Source: Gemmatimonadota bacterium
GTDB lineage: Bacteria; Gemmatimonadota; Gemmatimonadetes; Longimicrobiales; Gaopeijiaceae
Direction of reading: 5' to 3'
NCBI GenBank assembly: GCA_009840215.1
Contig: VXOC01000140.1
Coordinates: 1 to 55,116, forward strand
Length of the DNA: 55,116 bases
Shown here one piece after another: positions 26,756 through 34,782 of this stretch (within the stretch, counting starts at the first letter, position 1; each line of letters begins with the position of its first letter). The position numbers and the translations under genes were made by a program. Below the pieces are notes generated by a model. It was given only the letters and a program-made list of their open reading frames with translations. It made no database searches and was not told the DNA's origin.

Positions 26756-27534
26756 AGCCATGGATCCTGGCCCTCTGTCAGGTCCGCTTCAGCGCAGTCC
26801 GCCGGATGGAACGCTACATCCCCGGGATCCAGGACGCATTCCGGAGAACCGGCTTCCCGATCGAACGAGCCGGCAAGGTCCGCCAGATCACCTTCGGGCC
26901 CGGAGCCACCGCCCCGGTCGAGATGGTTGAGCGGCAGCGCTGGGAGTACCGCAACCGGAAAGAGACGTGGAGCGTTCTGGTGACGGAGGACAGCGTGATC
27001 CTGCAGACGACGGCATACACCCGGTTCGAGGAATTCGTCGATCGGCTGCGTTTTGCCGTCAACACGGTGCTGACCGGGTCCGAACATGACGGGTTCGGCG
27101 TGATCCACAGGGTCGGCCTCCGGTACGTCGACGTGGTCCGTCCCAGTGCCGGCAAGAGTTTTCGGTCCTACCTGCGGCGAGGCCTCCATGGAGTACCGGA
27201 CGAGGTCTTCCAGCCTGGACGACACCTTCTCCACGTCGAGAGCAGAGGGGAGACGGTGGTTGGCGGCGACCCCGCAACGATGATCGTCCGCATCGTTCAA
27301 AACGACCAGGGCCATTCGCTTCCTCCCGATCTGACGGCGGCTGCGCCGAAGTACTCGCGGAGCGCGGGACCGGGCGAGCTGCTCACCCTGATCGACATGG
27401 ATCACTACGTCGAGGGTACTTTTGATCCGGACCCGGAGTGGGTTGTGGCCAGGGCCTGTGAATTGCACGATCACATCGTCGAGACATTCCACGAGCATGT
27501 GGTCACCAGAGAAGCGATCGAGGAGTGGAAATGA
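26719..27534 (+). CDS. TIGR04255 family protein
   Basis: 271 aa, a sporadically distributed family of unknown function. Characteristic parts: N-terminal YEPLSAQPWILALCQVRFS, the middle motif RVGLRYVDVVRPSAGKSF, and the C-terminal LITLIDMDHYVEG-like segment seen here as LTLIDMDHYVEGTFDPDP. Its stop overlaps the ATG of the next gene (AAATGA), so the family pairs here with an HTH protein, as is common. The gene looks complete. Four partial copies elsewhere in the window (20552, 24351, 26518, 28546) show repeated local duplication and loss. Confidence 0.8.
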   Translation: MQRKCRYEPLSAQPWILALCQVRFSAVRRMERYIPGIQDAFRRTGFPIERAGKVRQITFGPGATAPVEMVERQRWEYRNRKETWSVLVTEDSVILQTTAYTRFEEFVDRLRFAVNTVLTGSEHDGFGVIHRVGLRYVDVVRPSAGKSFRSYLRRGLHGVPDEVFQPGRHLLHVESRGETVVGGDPATMIVRIVQNDQGHSLPPDLTAAAPKYSRSAGPGELLTLIDMDHYVEGTFDPDPEWVVARACELHDHIVETFHEHVVTREAIEEWK

Positions 27535-28256
27535 CGCCGGATCCCGCCGGAATCCAGGGTAGCCGGACCCCCGGGCGGGCGTTTCCGAGGTGGGGCGGTG
27601 GTGACGCTCAGCACGGAACCGTCGCCTGGTACCGGGACGCTTCGGGGGGGTTCATTCCCGCAGCACCCGACACGTGGAATGCGCAGGTAGCGTTCCAGGT
27701 CTTTCCGAGAATCACGTCCAGTCCACGAATCGAACGCCGTGCGATGAGGTTCGCGGACCGCACCCACCACATCTCGACGCTCCCTGTCGCGGACCAGGTA
27801 CGGGAACTGCAGACGGCGCTCTCGGTCAACAAGTCCGAGCTCGCCCGCATCCTGCGAGTCTCCCGCCCCACGGTCTACGATTGGCTCGATGACGGTCAGC
27901 CCAACCCCGGCAACGTCTCCAGGATTCGAACATTGCGGCGGATGCTCCGGGAATCCCGGGTTACGCCGGCCAACCCGCTTTTCCCGCGATTCGTCAGGTC
28001 CGCATTGGAGCCCGGTGGCCGGCCTCTCCTCGATGTCCTGGTCGAGGAGACGATCGACGAAGCGGCCGCGCGGAGTGCGCTTGGACGGGCGAAAGCGTTG
28101 GGCGATGCCATTGACGCGGAGCGGGAGGAGCGGGAGGCCCGGTTGCGGGACGCTGGCTTCGAGGAACCGGACGCGGAGCAGCGGAAGGCCAATCTTGCTA
28201 CGAATGTGGCGCTCATGGGGTGGCCTTCTAGATTCCCAGACAGGAGGCTCAAATGA
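27531..28256 (+). CDS. HTH protein paired with TIGR04255
   Basis: 241 aa from the ATG at 27531, inside the TIGR04255 stop (ATGA); a GTG at 27525 is an alternative. Residues ~90-115 form an HTH (LSVNKSELARILRVSRPTVY, then DWLDDG). The C-terminal half is a charged helical region (DAIDAEREEREARLRDAG). HTH partners of TIGR04255 proteins are usual and unstudied; the pair may be a toxin-antitoxin-like or regulatory unit. It may bind the twin octamers of the leader. That is inference. Confidence 0.75.
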   Translation: MTPDPAGIQGSRTPGRAFPRWGGGDAQHGTVAWYRDASGGFIPAAPDTWNAQVAFQVFPRITSSPRIERRAMRFADRTHHISTLPVADQVRELQTALSVNKSELARILRVSRPTVYDWLDDGQPNPGNVSRIRTLRRMLRESRVTPANPLFPRFVRSALEPGGRPLLDVLVEETIDEAAARSALGRAKALGDAIDAEREEREARLRDAGFEEPDAEQRKANLATNVALMGWPSRFPDRRLK

Positions 28257-28468
28257 TGAAGACGGACCAACTGGCCGAGATTCTCAAGAAGAATCCGCAG
28301 ATCGACCGAACCGCGATTGACCGTAGCCGTCAGGCCGCGAAGCAGCTCGCCGAAGTGGGGGTCAAACTGGGTGGCTACAGGCTGGCACCCGCGCTAGGTG
28401 GCAAACTCCTCAGGAACTCCGAGTGGTCCGCGATGGGGAGCGGACAGTCGGGAATGGACCGCGGATAA
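28253..28468 (+). CDS. Small protein, third gene of TIGR04255 operon
   Basis: 71 aa. The ATG at 28253 overlaps the previous stop (ATGATGA), so it is co-translated. It opens MMKTDQLAEILKKNPQIDRT and continues QAAKQLAEVGVKLGGYRLA, which looks like genuine helical protein. The last ~15 residues (GSGQSGMDRG) look less natural, and the 3' end may be a junction with relic DNA. No family recognised. Confidence 0.6.
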   Translation: MMKTDQLAEILKKNPQIDRTAIDRSRQAAKQLAEVGVKLGGYRLAPALGGKLLRNSEWSAMGSGQSGMDRG

Positions 28469-28545
28469 CCGCATGGCGTCAGCAATCGTCCGCTAGAAGA
28501 CGGACTCGATAGGTCTTGCCGAAAGGCCCCGCCGATGGAAGAAGC

Positions 28546-28630
28546 CGTCCAAGTGCTGACAAGGGCTTTCGGTTCTACCTGCGGCGAGGCCTCCATGGAG
28601 TACCGGACGTCCCGATTTGATCGCGGCTGC
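28546..28630 (+). pseudogene. TIGR04255 relic
   Basis: About 60 bp match 27146-27210 of the intact gene (..GGCTTTCGG.TCTACCTGCG..., coding RRGLHGVPD). A short match to the later CCCGAT.TGA..GCGGCTGCG follows, with the DNA between deleted. It carries no open frame of its own. Confidence 0.5.
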
Positions 28631-28751
28631 GGGTAGCCGGTTCCCGTGTCACCCGTCTCCACGATTTGGCTCGGGGATGGCCAGCGGAGCCTGACAGACT
28701 CCGCATTGAGGAAGCCGGTCACGTTGGCGAGCGTCCCAGCGTCGGATCGAG

Positions 28752-29050
28752 TCACCTCCCGCCGGAATCGCCCGGCGACGCATACACCTCTTGGGACACC
28801 GGCTCCATCATGTCAGTTGGAGCCATGTTGTTCACGAAGACGACGAGGTTGTCGCCTACGTCGCGCGCGCTCGGGATCAGCAACCCGGCGCACTGCAGCC
28901 AGGCGACGGCACCGCCGACGAGTTGCGGTGTGGAAATGTCCTCGCTCATCAGCATCTCGGGCGTGATGTCACAGGACTCCAGCGCCGCAAGACTCCGGAG
29001 GTCCGCGACCTCGCCAACCTGACCGACAGTTTGTGAGTGATCCAGGGTCT
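28752..29050 (-). pseudogene. RES-domain toxin, N-terminally truncated
   Basis: The frame ends at 28752 and is open upstream into the antitoxin gene without an ATG until MLMSEDISTPQLVG (28955). It reads ADLRSLAALESCDITPEM, then GGAVAWLQCAGLLIPSARD and NLVVFVNNM, the C-terminal half of a short RES toxin (NAD+-degrading). The N-terminal half with the conserved Arg/Tyr residues is missing. It follows the antitoxin on the same strand, as in RES/Xre operons. Confidence 0.55.
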
Positions 29051-29056
29051 GCGGAG

Positions 29057-29338
29057 TCAGGTGTATGCGGCCGACCGGAGGCGATCGATGATGGCGAGAA
29101 CCTCGTCCATCCGGTCGTCCGCGATGAGGTCGACCGGCCTCGCACCACCAAGGTCACGGTGCGGACTGAATAGCCAGAGTCGCGCGTCGTCCGGAGGATA
29201 CACCTGAGAGAGCTGGCCGGCCAACCACTCCAGCCGCAGGAGCCGGGTGAGCCTGATCGGCCGGGGCATGGACCAGCCGGTCCGCCAACGGGAGACCATC
29301 TGCGGGGTCGTCTCGAGTAGCTGCGCAATCTGCATCAT
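29057..29338 (-). CDS. Xre/MbcA/ParS-type antitoxin
   Basis: 93 aa. N-terminal HTH (MQIAQLLETTPQMVSRWRTG) then the toxin-binding MbcA/ParS domain (RLLRLEWLAGQLSQVYPPDD, ARLWLFSPHRDLGG, RPVDLI). Slightly short for the family (usually ~120-150 aa), so its first residues may be lost. Start ATG at 29338 after GGGAGA. Its RES partner downstream is truncated. A relic of a second copy is at 39851-39950. Confidence 0.72.
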   Translation of the reverse strand: MMQIAQLLETTPQMVSRWRTGWSMPRPIRLTRLLRLEWLAGQLSQVYPPDDARLWLFSPHRDLGGARPVDLIADDRMDEVLAIIDRLRSAAYT

Positions 29339-29440
29339 GGATCTCCCGTTTCCCGATGACGGAGTTTCTGCGGGGGAGAGCGCACCGTAGGATCGAAGTG
29401 CGGCGGATGCGGGCGGTGGGGTATCGAAGTGAGGTCAAAT

Positions 29441-29562
29441 GTAATCCCCTCAAGGGCGACCTGAAGTCGTTCTGGAGCATTTCGATTTCGGGCAACTGGC
29501 CAATCGTCTTCCGCTTTGACGACGGCGATGTCTACGATGTCGATTTGGTCGACTACCACTAG
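29441..29562 (+). pseudogene. HigB toxin 3' fragment (module 2)
   Basis: Codons NPLKGDLKSFWSISISGNW and [19 protein letters not shown] match the last third of HigB at 23582-23862. The first two thirds are replaced by unrelated DNA that also carries the start of the MbcA gene on the other strand. It is followed by an antitoxin gene at 29584, as in module 1. Confidence 0.68.
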
Positions 29563-29583
29563 CATTCAACAGGAGACAGCACC

Positions 29584-29940
29584 ATGGCCATGAAGAATCC
29601 CCCGCACCCCGGCCGCGGCATCAGGGAAAACTGCCTGGTCCCGCTCGGTCTCAACGTAACCGACGCGGCGAGCGTGCTGGGCGTGGCCCGCCACACCCTC
29701 TCACGCGTTCTGAATGGACACGCGGCGATTTCCCCTGAGATGGCCATTCGCCTTGAGAAAGCGGGCTGGTCCAACGCGGAGTTCTGGCTGCGACGGCAGG
29801 CCACCTACGATCTGGCAGCCCGCGGACAAAATCCCCCCGGCATTCGAGCGGCGTTGCATCCGCGCTGGCCGCTTCGCCTCACCTGTCCACGCTGTAAGGT
29901 GTACATTACATTATGTCACGTCTACTATATATTTTGTTGA
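29584..29940 (+). CDS. HigA-type antitoxin with MITE-derived C-terminus
   Basis: 118 aa. The first ~77 codons match HigA of module 1 almost exactly ([20 protein letters not shown], then RRQATYDLA). The reading then enters the inserted element at 29816, and the last ~40 residues ([17 protein letters not shown] ...) come from it. The lost native end ([20 protein letters not shown]) is found intact beyond the insert at 30061-30135. The HTH is complete, so DNA binding may remain. The toxin-neutralising C-terminus is changed. Confidence 0.7.
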   Translation: MAMKNPPHPGRGIRENCLVPLGLNVTDAASVLGVARHTLSRVLNGHAAISPEMAIRLEKAGWSNAEFWLRRQATYDLAARGQNPPGIRAALHPRWPLRLTCPRCKVYITLCHVYYIFC

Positions 29941-30060
29941 TCCAAGGCTGCGCTCTGCGTTGCTCCTCAGCCCAATAGCCCTGCTATTGGCCCCTCGTCG
30001 CGCCTTGCCAGCTCGGCGCCTCACCGCTCTCGGTGCTCGCGGGGCTTTATCCACGGACTG
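29816..30060. mobile_element. 245-bp MITE-like insertion in higA
   Basis: The ends are imperfect inverted repeats: left CAGCCCGCGGACAAAA, right (reverse complement) CAGTCCGTGGATAAAG, each followed by CCCC. It is flanked by a 4-bp target duplication, CTGG (29812-29815 and 30061-30064). Removing the 249-bp insert plus one duplication restores an uninterrupted higA frame (GAT CTG GCC CAG). Inside is a perfect hairpin, CCAATAGC/GCTATTGG (29972-29990), and an AT-rich stretch at 29897-29935. No transposase is encoded, so it was mobilised in trans. Confidence 0.78.
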
Positions 30061-30135
30061 CTGGCCCAGGCGCGGAAGCGGGAACACCACATCAAGGTCT
30101 CTCGGTATGAGGCGCGTCCGACGGTGTCTGGCTAG
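30061..30135 (+). pseudogene. Detached 3' end of higA (module 2)
   Basis: Encodes [20 protein letters not shown] and ends at a TAG at 30133. It matches the C-terminus of HigA at 23885-24187. It was cut from the rest of the gene by the insertion at 29816-30060. Confidence 0.75.
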
Positions 30136-30198
30136 GATGCCGGGCCCGTGTTCCAAGGTTTGGCCCTTTCACTCAAACCCATCGCGGAAGGACAGGGA

Positions 30199-31329
30199 AT
30201 GCTGAACTCACCGATCTGGTTGGCGGTCCGGATTGCGGCCGCCGTCACCCTCGTCGTCTCAACCTTCGGCTACGCGATTACCGGCAACCACTCCGATGTC
30301 CTGATGGGAGCTGGCTGCGGGATCGCGGTCGGTGTGGGCGTCGGCCTGCGGGGTGGCTCGCGAAGCGGGCTTTGGACCGGGATCCTGATCGGCTCGATCA
30401 TCGGGATGGCCGTGGCACTGGTTGCCGGCGGGTTTTCCGGCAACCGGTGGGGATTCATCACCCCGCCGGTGCTCGCTCTTGCCGTCGGCCTGATCGACGG
30501 GCTCGACCGGTCGGCTCTCTCGGATTATCGGGAAATGAGCCGGGAGACGTTGATCGTGGCCGTTCTCCTGACCCTGGGGTTCTTTCCCGCTCACGTGGCG
30601 GAGGGCATCCTCCTCGGGCTGCGAACCTCGGATGAGTTCCTGATTGCGTCGATACTGCTGGTGTTCCCGCTCCTCTTGATGCCCTTCGCGGCGCTGATGG
30701 CCGGCCTCCTCACCCACCGCCGCGAAGGGTGGCGTGACGCCCGGCCTCCCCGACTGCTGATCCTGGGCGCGGCCGTACCGGTTGCCTTGTTCGTTTTCCT
30801 GATGGCGACAGGGACGCTACAGGAAGTCCGTGGGCTGTCGGGCCTCGAATTGATCCTGGGAATCGCATTTGGACTGTCTCTGCCGATGGTGGCCATTCCG
30901 GCGGCCGCGTTTCTTCTTGGGCGCGCCGCCACCACCTGGCTCCAGCCGCGGCTTCAGGTGTACAGCCGGCTCGCTGAATACCTCCGTGCCATGTGGGTCC
31001 CGATCGGCGGCTTTGCGGTCGGATACCTTACCATCATCATCCTGTTCGGCGGGTTCTACGGCACGCTGGAGCGCTTCAGCCCCGGAGCGTTCGCCGGCGT
31101 GGAGGCCGGATCCGGAATCACCGATTGGCTGTCCTTCTCATTCTTTACCGCGCTCGGCCAGGACTTCCTGACCATGGCCCCGAGTTCCGTCGGTGCAAGG
31201 CTGCTCGTCGGCGTCCACCTGATCTTCTCGGCAGGATGGGCGGTCGTGCTTTTCGCGGCGGTGATGTCGTCAATCGGGCCGAAGCTGGACCGGATCGCGC
31301 GGCGCCACTTGGAGGAACGGGGCGACTGA
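30199..31329 (+). CDS. Polytopic membrane protein with pore-like C-terminus
   Basis: 376 aa from the ATG at 30199 (an upstream ATG at 30148 lacks a ribosome site; AGGACAGGGA precedes 30199). About nine to ten hydrophobic segments are visible. The C-terminal pair (VGYLTIIILFGGFYGTLERF and LLVGVHLIFSAGWAVVLFAA) flanks a re-entrant-like segment, SFSFFTALGQDFLTMAPSS. This resembles the two-TM ion-channel layout but has no potassium selectivity signature (GYG). No family name assigned. Confidence 0.68.
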   Translation: MLNSPIWLAVRIAAAVTLVVSTFGYAITGNHSDVLMGAGCGIAVGVGVGLRGGSRSGLWTGILIGSIIGMAVALVAGGFSGNRWGFITPPVLALAVGLIDGLDRSALSDYREMSRETLIVAVLLTLGFFPAHVAEGILLGLRTSDEFLIASILLVFPLLLMPFAALMAGLLTHRREGWRDARPPRLLILGAAVPVALFVFLMATGTLQEVRGLSGLELILGIAFGLSLPMVAIPAAAFLLGRAATTWLQPRLQVYSRLAEYLRAMWVPIGGFAVGYLTIIILFGGFYGTLERFSPGAFAGVEAGSGITDWLSFSFFTALGQDFLTMAPSSVGARLLVGVHLIFSAGWAVVLFAAVMSSIGPKLDRIARRHLEERGD

Positions 31330-31468
31330 CGACGTCATCACGGTGCCCAGGCAGACCTCCGACACGCGGAAGTCGCTTCTTCCCAGCAGAATGGGCCAGG
31401 TTCCTCGCACACTACCGCGCCAGGAACCTTTTTCGCTTACCCCCTCCTCCAATTGCGAAGTAAACTTC

Positions 31469-31510
31469 ACTTTACCAATTGACAACGCCAGTTGTCACTT
31501 CGGCGAGCTT
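31469..31510. repeat. Palindromic element, copy B1
   Basis: ACTTTACC, then the palindrome GACAACGCCAGTTGTC (31481-31496), then CTTCGGCGAG. It is ~90% identical over 42 bp to 34741-34782. Here it lies between two convergent gene ends, so it drives no obvious gene; it may be a mobile or remnant copy. Confidence 0.6.
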
Positions 31511-31536
31511 CTCAGACCCTCCACGGTGGCCAACGA

Positions 31537-32685
31537 CTACGCCGCAGCCTCCACCCGAACCTCCGCCGTATGGTACGCCCGCAACCGCCGCTGCCCGTTG
31601 GACTCAAGGTGGACCACCACCGCCTGCCGCCGTGACTCTTCCGTGACCGCCTCACTCGCTTCAACCCACCGGTGGATGCGCGCCTGACATGCATTGAGGT
31701 CCCCTCGAATGGCCCGGACCATTCGCAATCTGGCCTCCGCTTCCCCAAGACCCAAGCGACGGGTAAGCCACCATCCTGACTTGCTCAGGTCTGCCTTCAA
31801 CTCCCTGTGGTAGGCCCCAACCCGGTCGTCCTCAAGCACCTTCCGGAAGTCGTCGCCGTACCGTCCGATCTTCTCCTCGAGCCGTGACTGGCGGAACTCG
31901 ACGACATCCGCGTCGTTCTGAATGGCCAGGTACAGCTGGAGCATGTCGATCTGAACGTCGTAGAGACTAGCCAGGAAGAACCGGTTGAGATCCGACACCG
32001 CCACCTTCGCGGCTTCCTCCGAGTCAACGGCCTCGGCGGTCATGAGCCCATACTTGGAGCGCAGCACGCCCACATCGTAGTCGATCCTCGCCAGTTTGTC
32101 CAACACGTCGCTGGCGAATCGCCGGCTGTGTTCGAATTCGGATCGGATTTCGTCGATTCGTTCCGCCGCGGCCTCGAACCGGGCGTAGTCCTCGGCGTCC
32201 AGGAGGCGTCGTGCCCGCTCCACCACCTCGTACAGACGGCCGAGAGTCCTCTGCGCCCGGTCAAGGCGTGCGCACATCATCACCGACGAGACGGTCGTGA
32301 AGAGCATCACGGGTGCCACGACCGGCATCAGGGCACTGCTGGCGGCAATGAACGGCGCCTGTGCGACGATCCCTCCCGGGCCCATGACGGCCGAGCCGAC
32401 CCCGCTGCCTATAGTCATCAGTGTTGCGGGGTTGGCTGTCGCCAGGAAGACGTTGCCGGCCATCAGGGACGACGCGGCGGTGCTGCCGGCGCCGAGCATG
32501 GGCAGGAGCCAGGTGCTGTCGACGACTCCGCCGGACTCGAAGGGCTGGTCCTTGGGCCATGAGGCTCGGAGGGCTTTGCTGGCGTCTTGGCCGAGGTCGA
32601 CGAGGGCGATCGAGCGTTCGTCGTGGGTGAGGATCTGGCCGACGGGGGTGCGGGGGATGTCCTTGCTAAGGGTGAGAGTCTCCAC
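31537..32685 (-). CDS. Membrane-associated helical protein, unknown
   Basis: 382 aa, not recognised. Residues ~60-140 are hydrophobic and Gly/Ala-rich (GAGSTAASSLMAGNVFLATA, IGSGVGSAVMGPGGIVAQA, LMPVVAPVMLFTTVSSVMMC) and could insert into a membrane. The remaining ~240 residues are a long helical region with coiled-coil character (DEIRSEFEHSRRFASDVLDK). A hydrophobic hairpin plus long helices recalls pore-forming or membrane-tethered defence effectors, but this is only shape. It stands between convergent and co-directional neighbours with no coupling. Confidence 0.65.
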   Translation of the reverse strand: METLTLSKDIPRTPVGQILTHDERSIALVDLGQDASKALRASWPKDQPFESGGVVDSTWLLPMLGAGSTAASSLMAGNVFLATANPATLMTIGSGVGSAVMGPGGIVAQAPFIAASSALMPVVAPVMLFTTVSSVMMCARLDRAQRTLGRLYEVVERARRLLDAEDYARFEAAAERIDEIRSEFEHSRRFASDVLDKLARIDYDVGVLRSKYGLMTAEAVDSEEAAKVAVSDLNRFFLASLYDVQIDMLQLYLAIQNDADVVEFRQSRLEEKIGRYGDDFRKVLEDDRVGAYHRELKADLSKSGWWLTRRLGLGEAEARLRMVRAIRGDLNACQARIHRWVEASEAVTEESRRQAVVVHLESNGQRRLRAYHTAEVRVEAAA

Positions 32686-32876
32686 GTGTCGTTCTGGTGG
32701 TCAGGGGCGGAACATTCGTGCGAAAGACGGGCCACCGTAGTGTCCAACTCACCCGAGAAGTCAGCGCTCGAGGAGTTCACAGAACCTCGGGAGGTCGACG
32801 GCGCCGGGCAAGCGGAAGCGGGATTGGGCCCTCCCTGAACGCGGCAGACCGGATTGCTGGGAAGCGAGGGGCAGTC

Positions 32877-33428
32877 CTACCCACCTCCCTCCCGCCAGTC
32901 AGTCCTGAAATCCAGTCGTCGAGTGAATTGGAACACGTCGTGGGGCGTGATCCCGAACTGCATGGCGACATCCGGAATCTTCCGGTTCGCCCGTCTCTTC
33001 TTGGGGCTGGAGACTTCAGTCGTAACGATGTGGCGTCGGGTAGGCTCCACCAACGCGTAGGCAATCAGAAACGGGTCCCGGCCCAGCTTCTCGAGCTCAT
33101 GCTCTGTGAGGCCCGAGGCATACCCCTCCTCCACGACTCGCCTCACGAGATCCGGATCGGGTTGCTCATCAAGTACCAGCGCGTCCTTCACGCTGTCCTG
33201 CCCGAGCCAATCAAGCAGGTCATCCATGCCCTTGCGCCGCCTCCCGCGCTTCACTTCGTCGAGGATCTCGGCAGGGACCTTCACTCGGCCCTCCTCCGCG
33301 TGATGCACGAGCCAGGTCCAGAACTCGGGAACGCGCTTCACCGGGTAGTAGTCTCGGTTCGCGGTAATCAGGACATTGGCGTCGAGCAGGTAGAGGCGCT
33401 CCAGCCCCGAACCCAAGGGTGCGCTCAC
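32877..33428 (-). CDS. PIN-domain DUF4411 protein (toxin-like)
   Basis: 183 aa. DUF4411 signature at the N-terminus: LYLLDANVLITANRDYYP with an early catalytic Asp, then EFWTWLVHHAEEGRVKVPAE. Later acidic residues lie near DPFLIAYAL and VTTEVSSPKKRRANRKIPD. The GTG at 33428 overlaps the stop of the ImmA gene (GTGA), so the pair is co-translated. This HTH-ImmA plus DUF4411 arrangement is a recognised toxin-antitoxin-like unit in which the PIN protein is the predicted RNase. Confidence 0.78.
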   Translation of the reverse strand: MSAPLGSGLERLYLLDANVLITANRDYYPVKRVPEFWTWLVHHAEEGRVKVPAEILDEVKRGRRRKGMDDLLDWLGQDSVKDALVLDEQPDPDLVRRVVEEGYASGLTEHELEKLGRDPFLIAYALVEPTRRHIVTTEVSSPKKRRANRKIPDVAMQFGITPHDVFQFTRRLDFRTDWREGGG

Positions 33429-34612
33429 GAAGCATCCAGGATCGCGTGCGCGTTCCGCGGATTGACGCCCATGACCCGTCCCGCCTTGGTCGCCGTTAGA
33501 CAACCCGATGCAACCAGCCGACCGGCCAGCTCGACCAGCCCCCGCCCAAGGCTGTGGCGGACGAGTACCCCGTACGTGGGGCCGCCGTCGCTCCCTCGCC
33601 GCTTCTGACGCTGGCGCCTCTGGCTATCGAGCCAACGGCTCCGGAACAGACGGCTGACACCCTGCCAGGTCTCGCGTTCAATCACGGCTTGACGGTGAAG
33701 CCGATAGGCCACCATCGACGAACTGACGTTCAGCGGCGCGGCGAACGCGGCGATCGCTGCGGCCCAAGCATCCACGCTGTTCCTCGCGGGACGTTGGAAA
33801 GCGGCCAACTCCTCGTCGGGGAGCAGGAATACTGACGCCACCCTGTTGCAGAACACCTCAACGGGATCCATCGGGTCTCCACCGCTGATCCCCGGCTCCC
33901 CGACCCACAGGTGTGCCAGTTCGTGAAGCAGGGTGAAGCACCGCGCGGCCGCCGAGTCCTTCGGATTGACGACCACGAACGGAGCGAAGTCGTCCGCCAG
34001 GGCGAAACCTCGAAACACCTCTACCCCCAGATCGGTGTGGTGGCTGCCCAGGTTGCCCAACACGAGCACGAAGACGCCGGCGTTTTCCGCATGGGATCGT
34101 AGCCGGCGGAATGCGTCGTCTGGATGCTTGGCGGCCCGGAGGTCCCCAAGGGGCAGCCCGAGGCTGTCGCGAATGGATGCGACCACTTGCGTTACCGGGA
34201 TATCGGTTGTCGCCGACCCGACGAAAGAGACCGGGGCAAGGTCATCATCTTCGTCCAGCATCGCCTCCCGAAGGAGTCCCTGGCGGCCCTGGACGTTGCG
34301 AACCAGAGCATTCAGCACTGCTTCGTCCGCGTGGGAGCGGTCCGTCGTCGGCGTGCGGAAGTCCTTGCCCCAGTCACCTCGGCCAGGGGGTTGGGCGAGA
34401 TAGAACGTCAAGAGCGGCCTGCGGTACTTCCTGGCCATCTTGGACAGCATGGCCCGGGTCGGCGGGACTTCCCCGTTCTCCAGCGCTGCCAGCCGGTCGA
34501 TGGCCGCCACGCCCCTGGCGTCCTTGATCCCCAGCTTCTTGACCGCATCCTCCGGGCTGAGCCCGGCCGTCTCGCGGGCCCAGCGGAGAATCTCGGGGAT
34601 TACCTGGGGCAC
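33425..34612 (-). CDS. HTH-ImmA/IrrE metallopeptidase-type regulator 1
   Basis: 395 aa from a GTG at 34612, 6 bp after AAAGGA; an upstream in-frame extension to 34720 looks non-coding. N-terminal XRE-type HTH (LRWARETAGLSPEDAVKKLG ... LAALENGEVPPTRAM). The ImmA/IrrE zinc-protease motif is CFTLLHELAHLWVG (HExxH) near residue 235. The C-terminal ~90 residues include basic helices. Coupled to the DUF4411 PIN gene downstream. Such proteins typically regulate and neutralise their partner. Driven by a good promoter at 34729-34757. Confidence 0.8.
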   Translation of the reverse strand: MPQVIPEILRWARETAGLSPEDAVKKLGIKDARGVAAIDRLAALENGEVPPTRAMLSKMARKYRRPLLTFYLAQPPGRGDWGKDFRTPTTDRSHADEAVLNALVRNVQGRQGLLREAMLDEDDDLAPVSFVGSATTDIPVTQVVASIRDSLGLPLGDLRAAKHPDDAFRRLRSHAENAGVFVLVLGNLGSHHTDLGVEVFRGFALADDFAPFVVVNPKDSAAARCFTLLHELAHLWVGEPGISGGDPMDPVEVFCNRVASVFLLPDEELAAFQRPARNSVDAWAAAIAAFAAPLNVSSSMVAYRLHRQAVIERETWQGVSRLFRSRWLDSQRRQRQKRRGSDGGPTYGVLVRHSLGRGLVELAGRLVASGCLTATKAGRVMGVNPRNAHAILDAS

Positions 34613-34728
34613 TGCTGTCCTTTCGGTGGTCGGGTGGCTGGAATGAGGTCGCGCGGTCCGTAGTCGGTTGCTCCCAGTATCGAGCGGATTCCGGGACGCG
34701 TCCATGGCGGAATCGGCCAATCGGTCAG

Positions 34729-34757
34729 ATTGTATACTATACTTTACATTATGACAA
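34729..34757 (-). promoter_or_regulatory. Promoter of the ImmA/DUF4411 pair
   Basis: On the minus strand TTGTCA (34757-34752) and TACAAT (34734-34729) are separated by 17 bp. The -35 box lies inside the left arm of the palindrome GACAACGCCAGTTGTC (34753-34768), so a repressor bound there would block it. The leader to the GTG start is ~115 nt. Confidence 0.6.
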
Positions 34758-34782
34758 CGCCAGTTGTCATGTCGGCGAGGTT
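34741..34782. repeat. Palindromic element, copy B2
   Basis: ACTTTACATTAT, the palindrome GACAACGCCAGTTGTC (34753-34768), then TGTCGGCGAGG. Nearly the same as 31469-31510. It overlaps the promoter of the ImmA/DUF4411 pair, which suggests an operator role for this copy. Confidence 0.6.
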
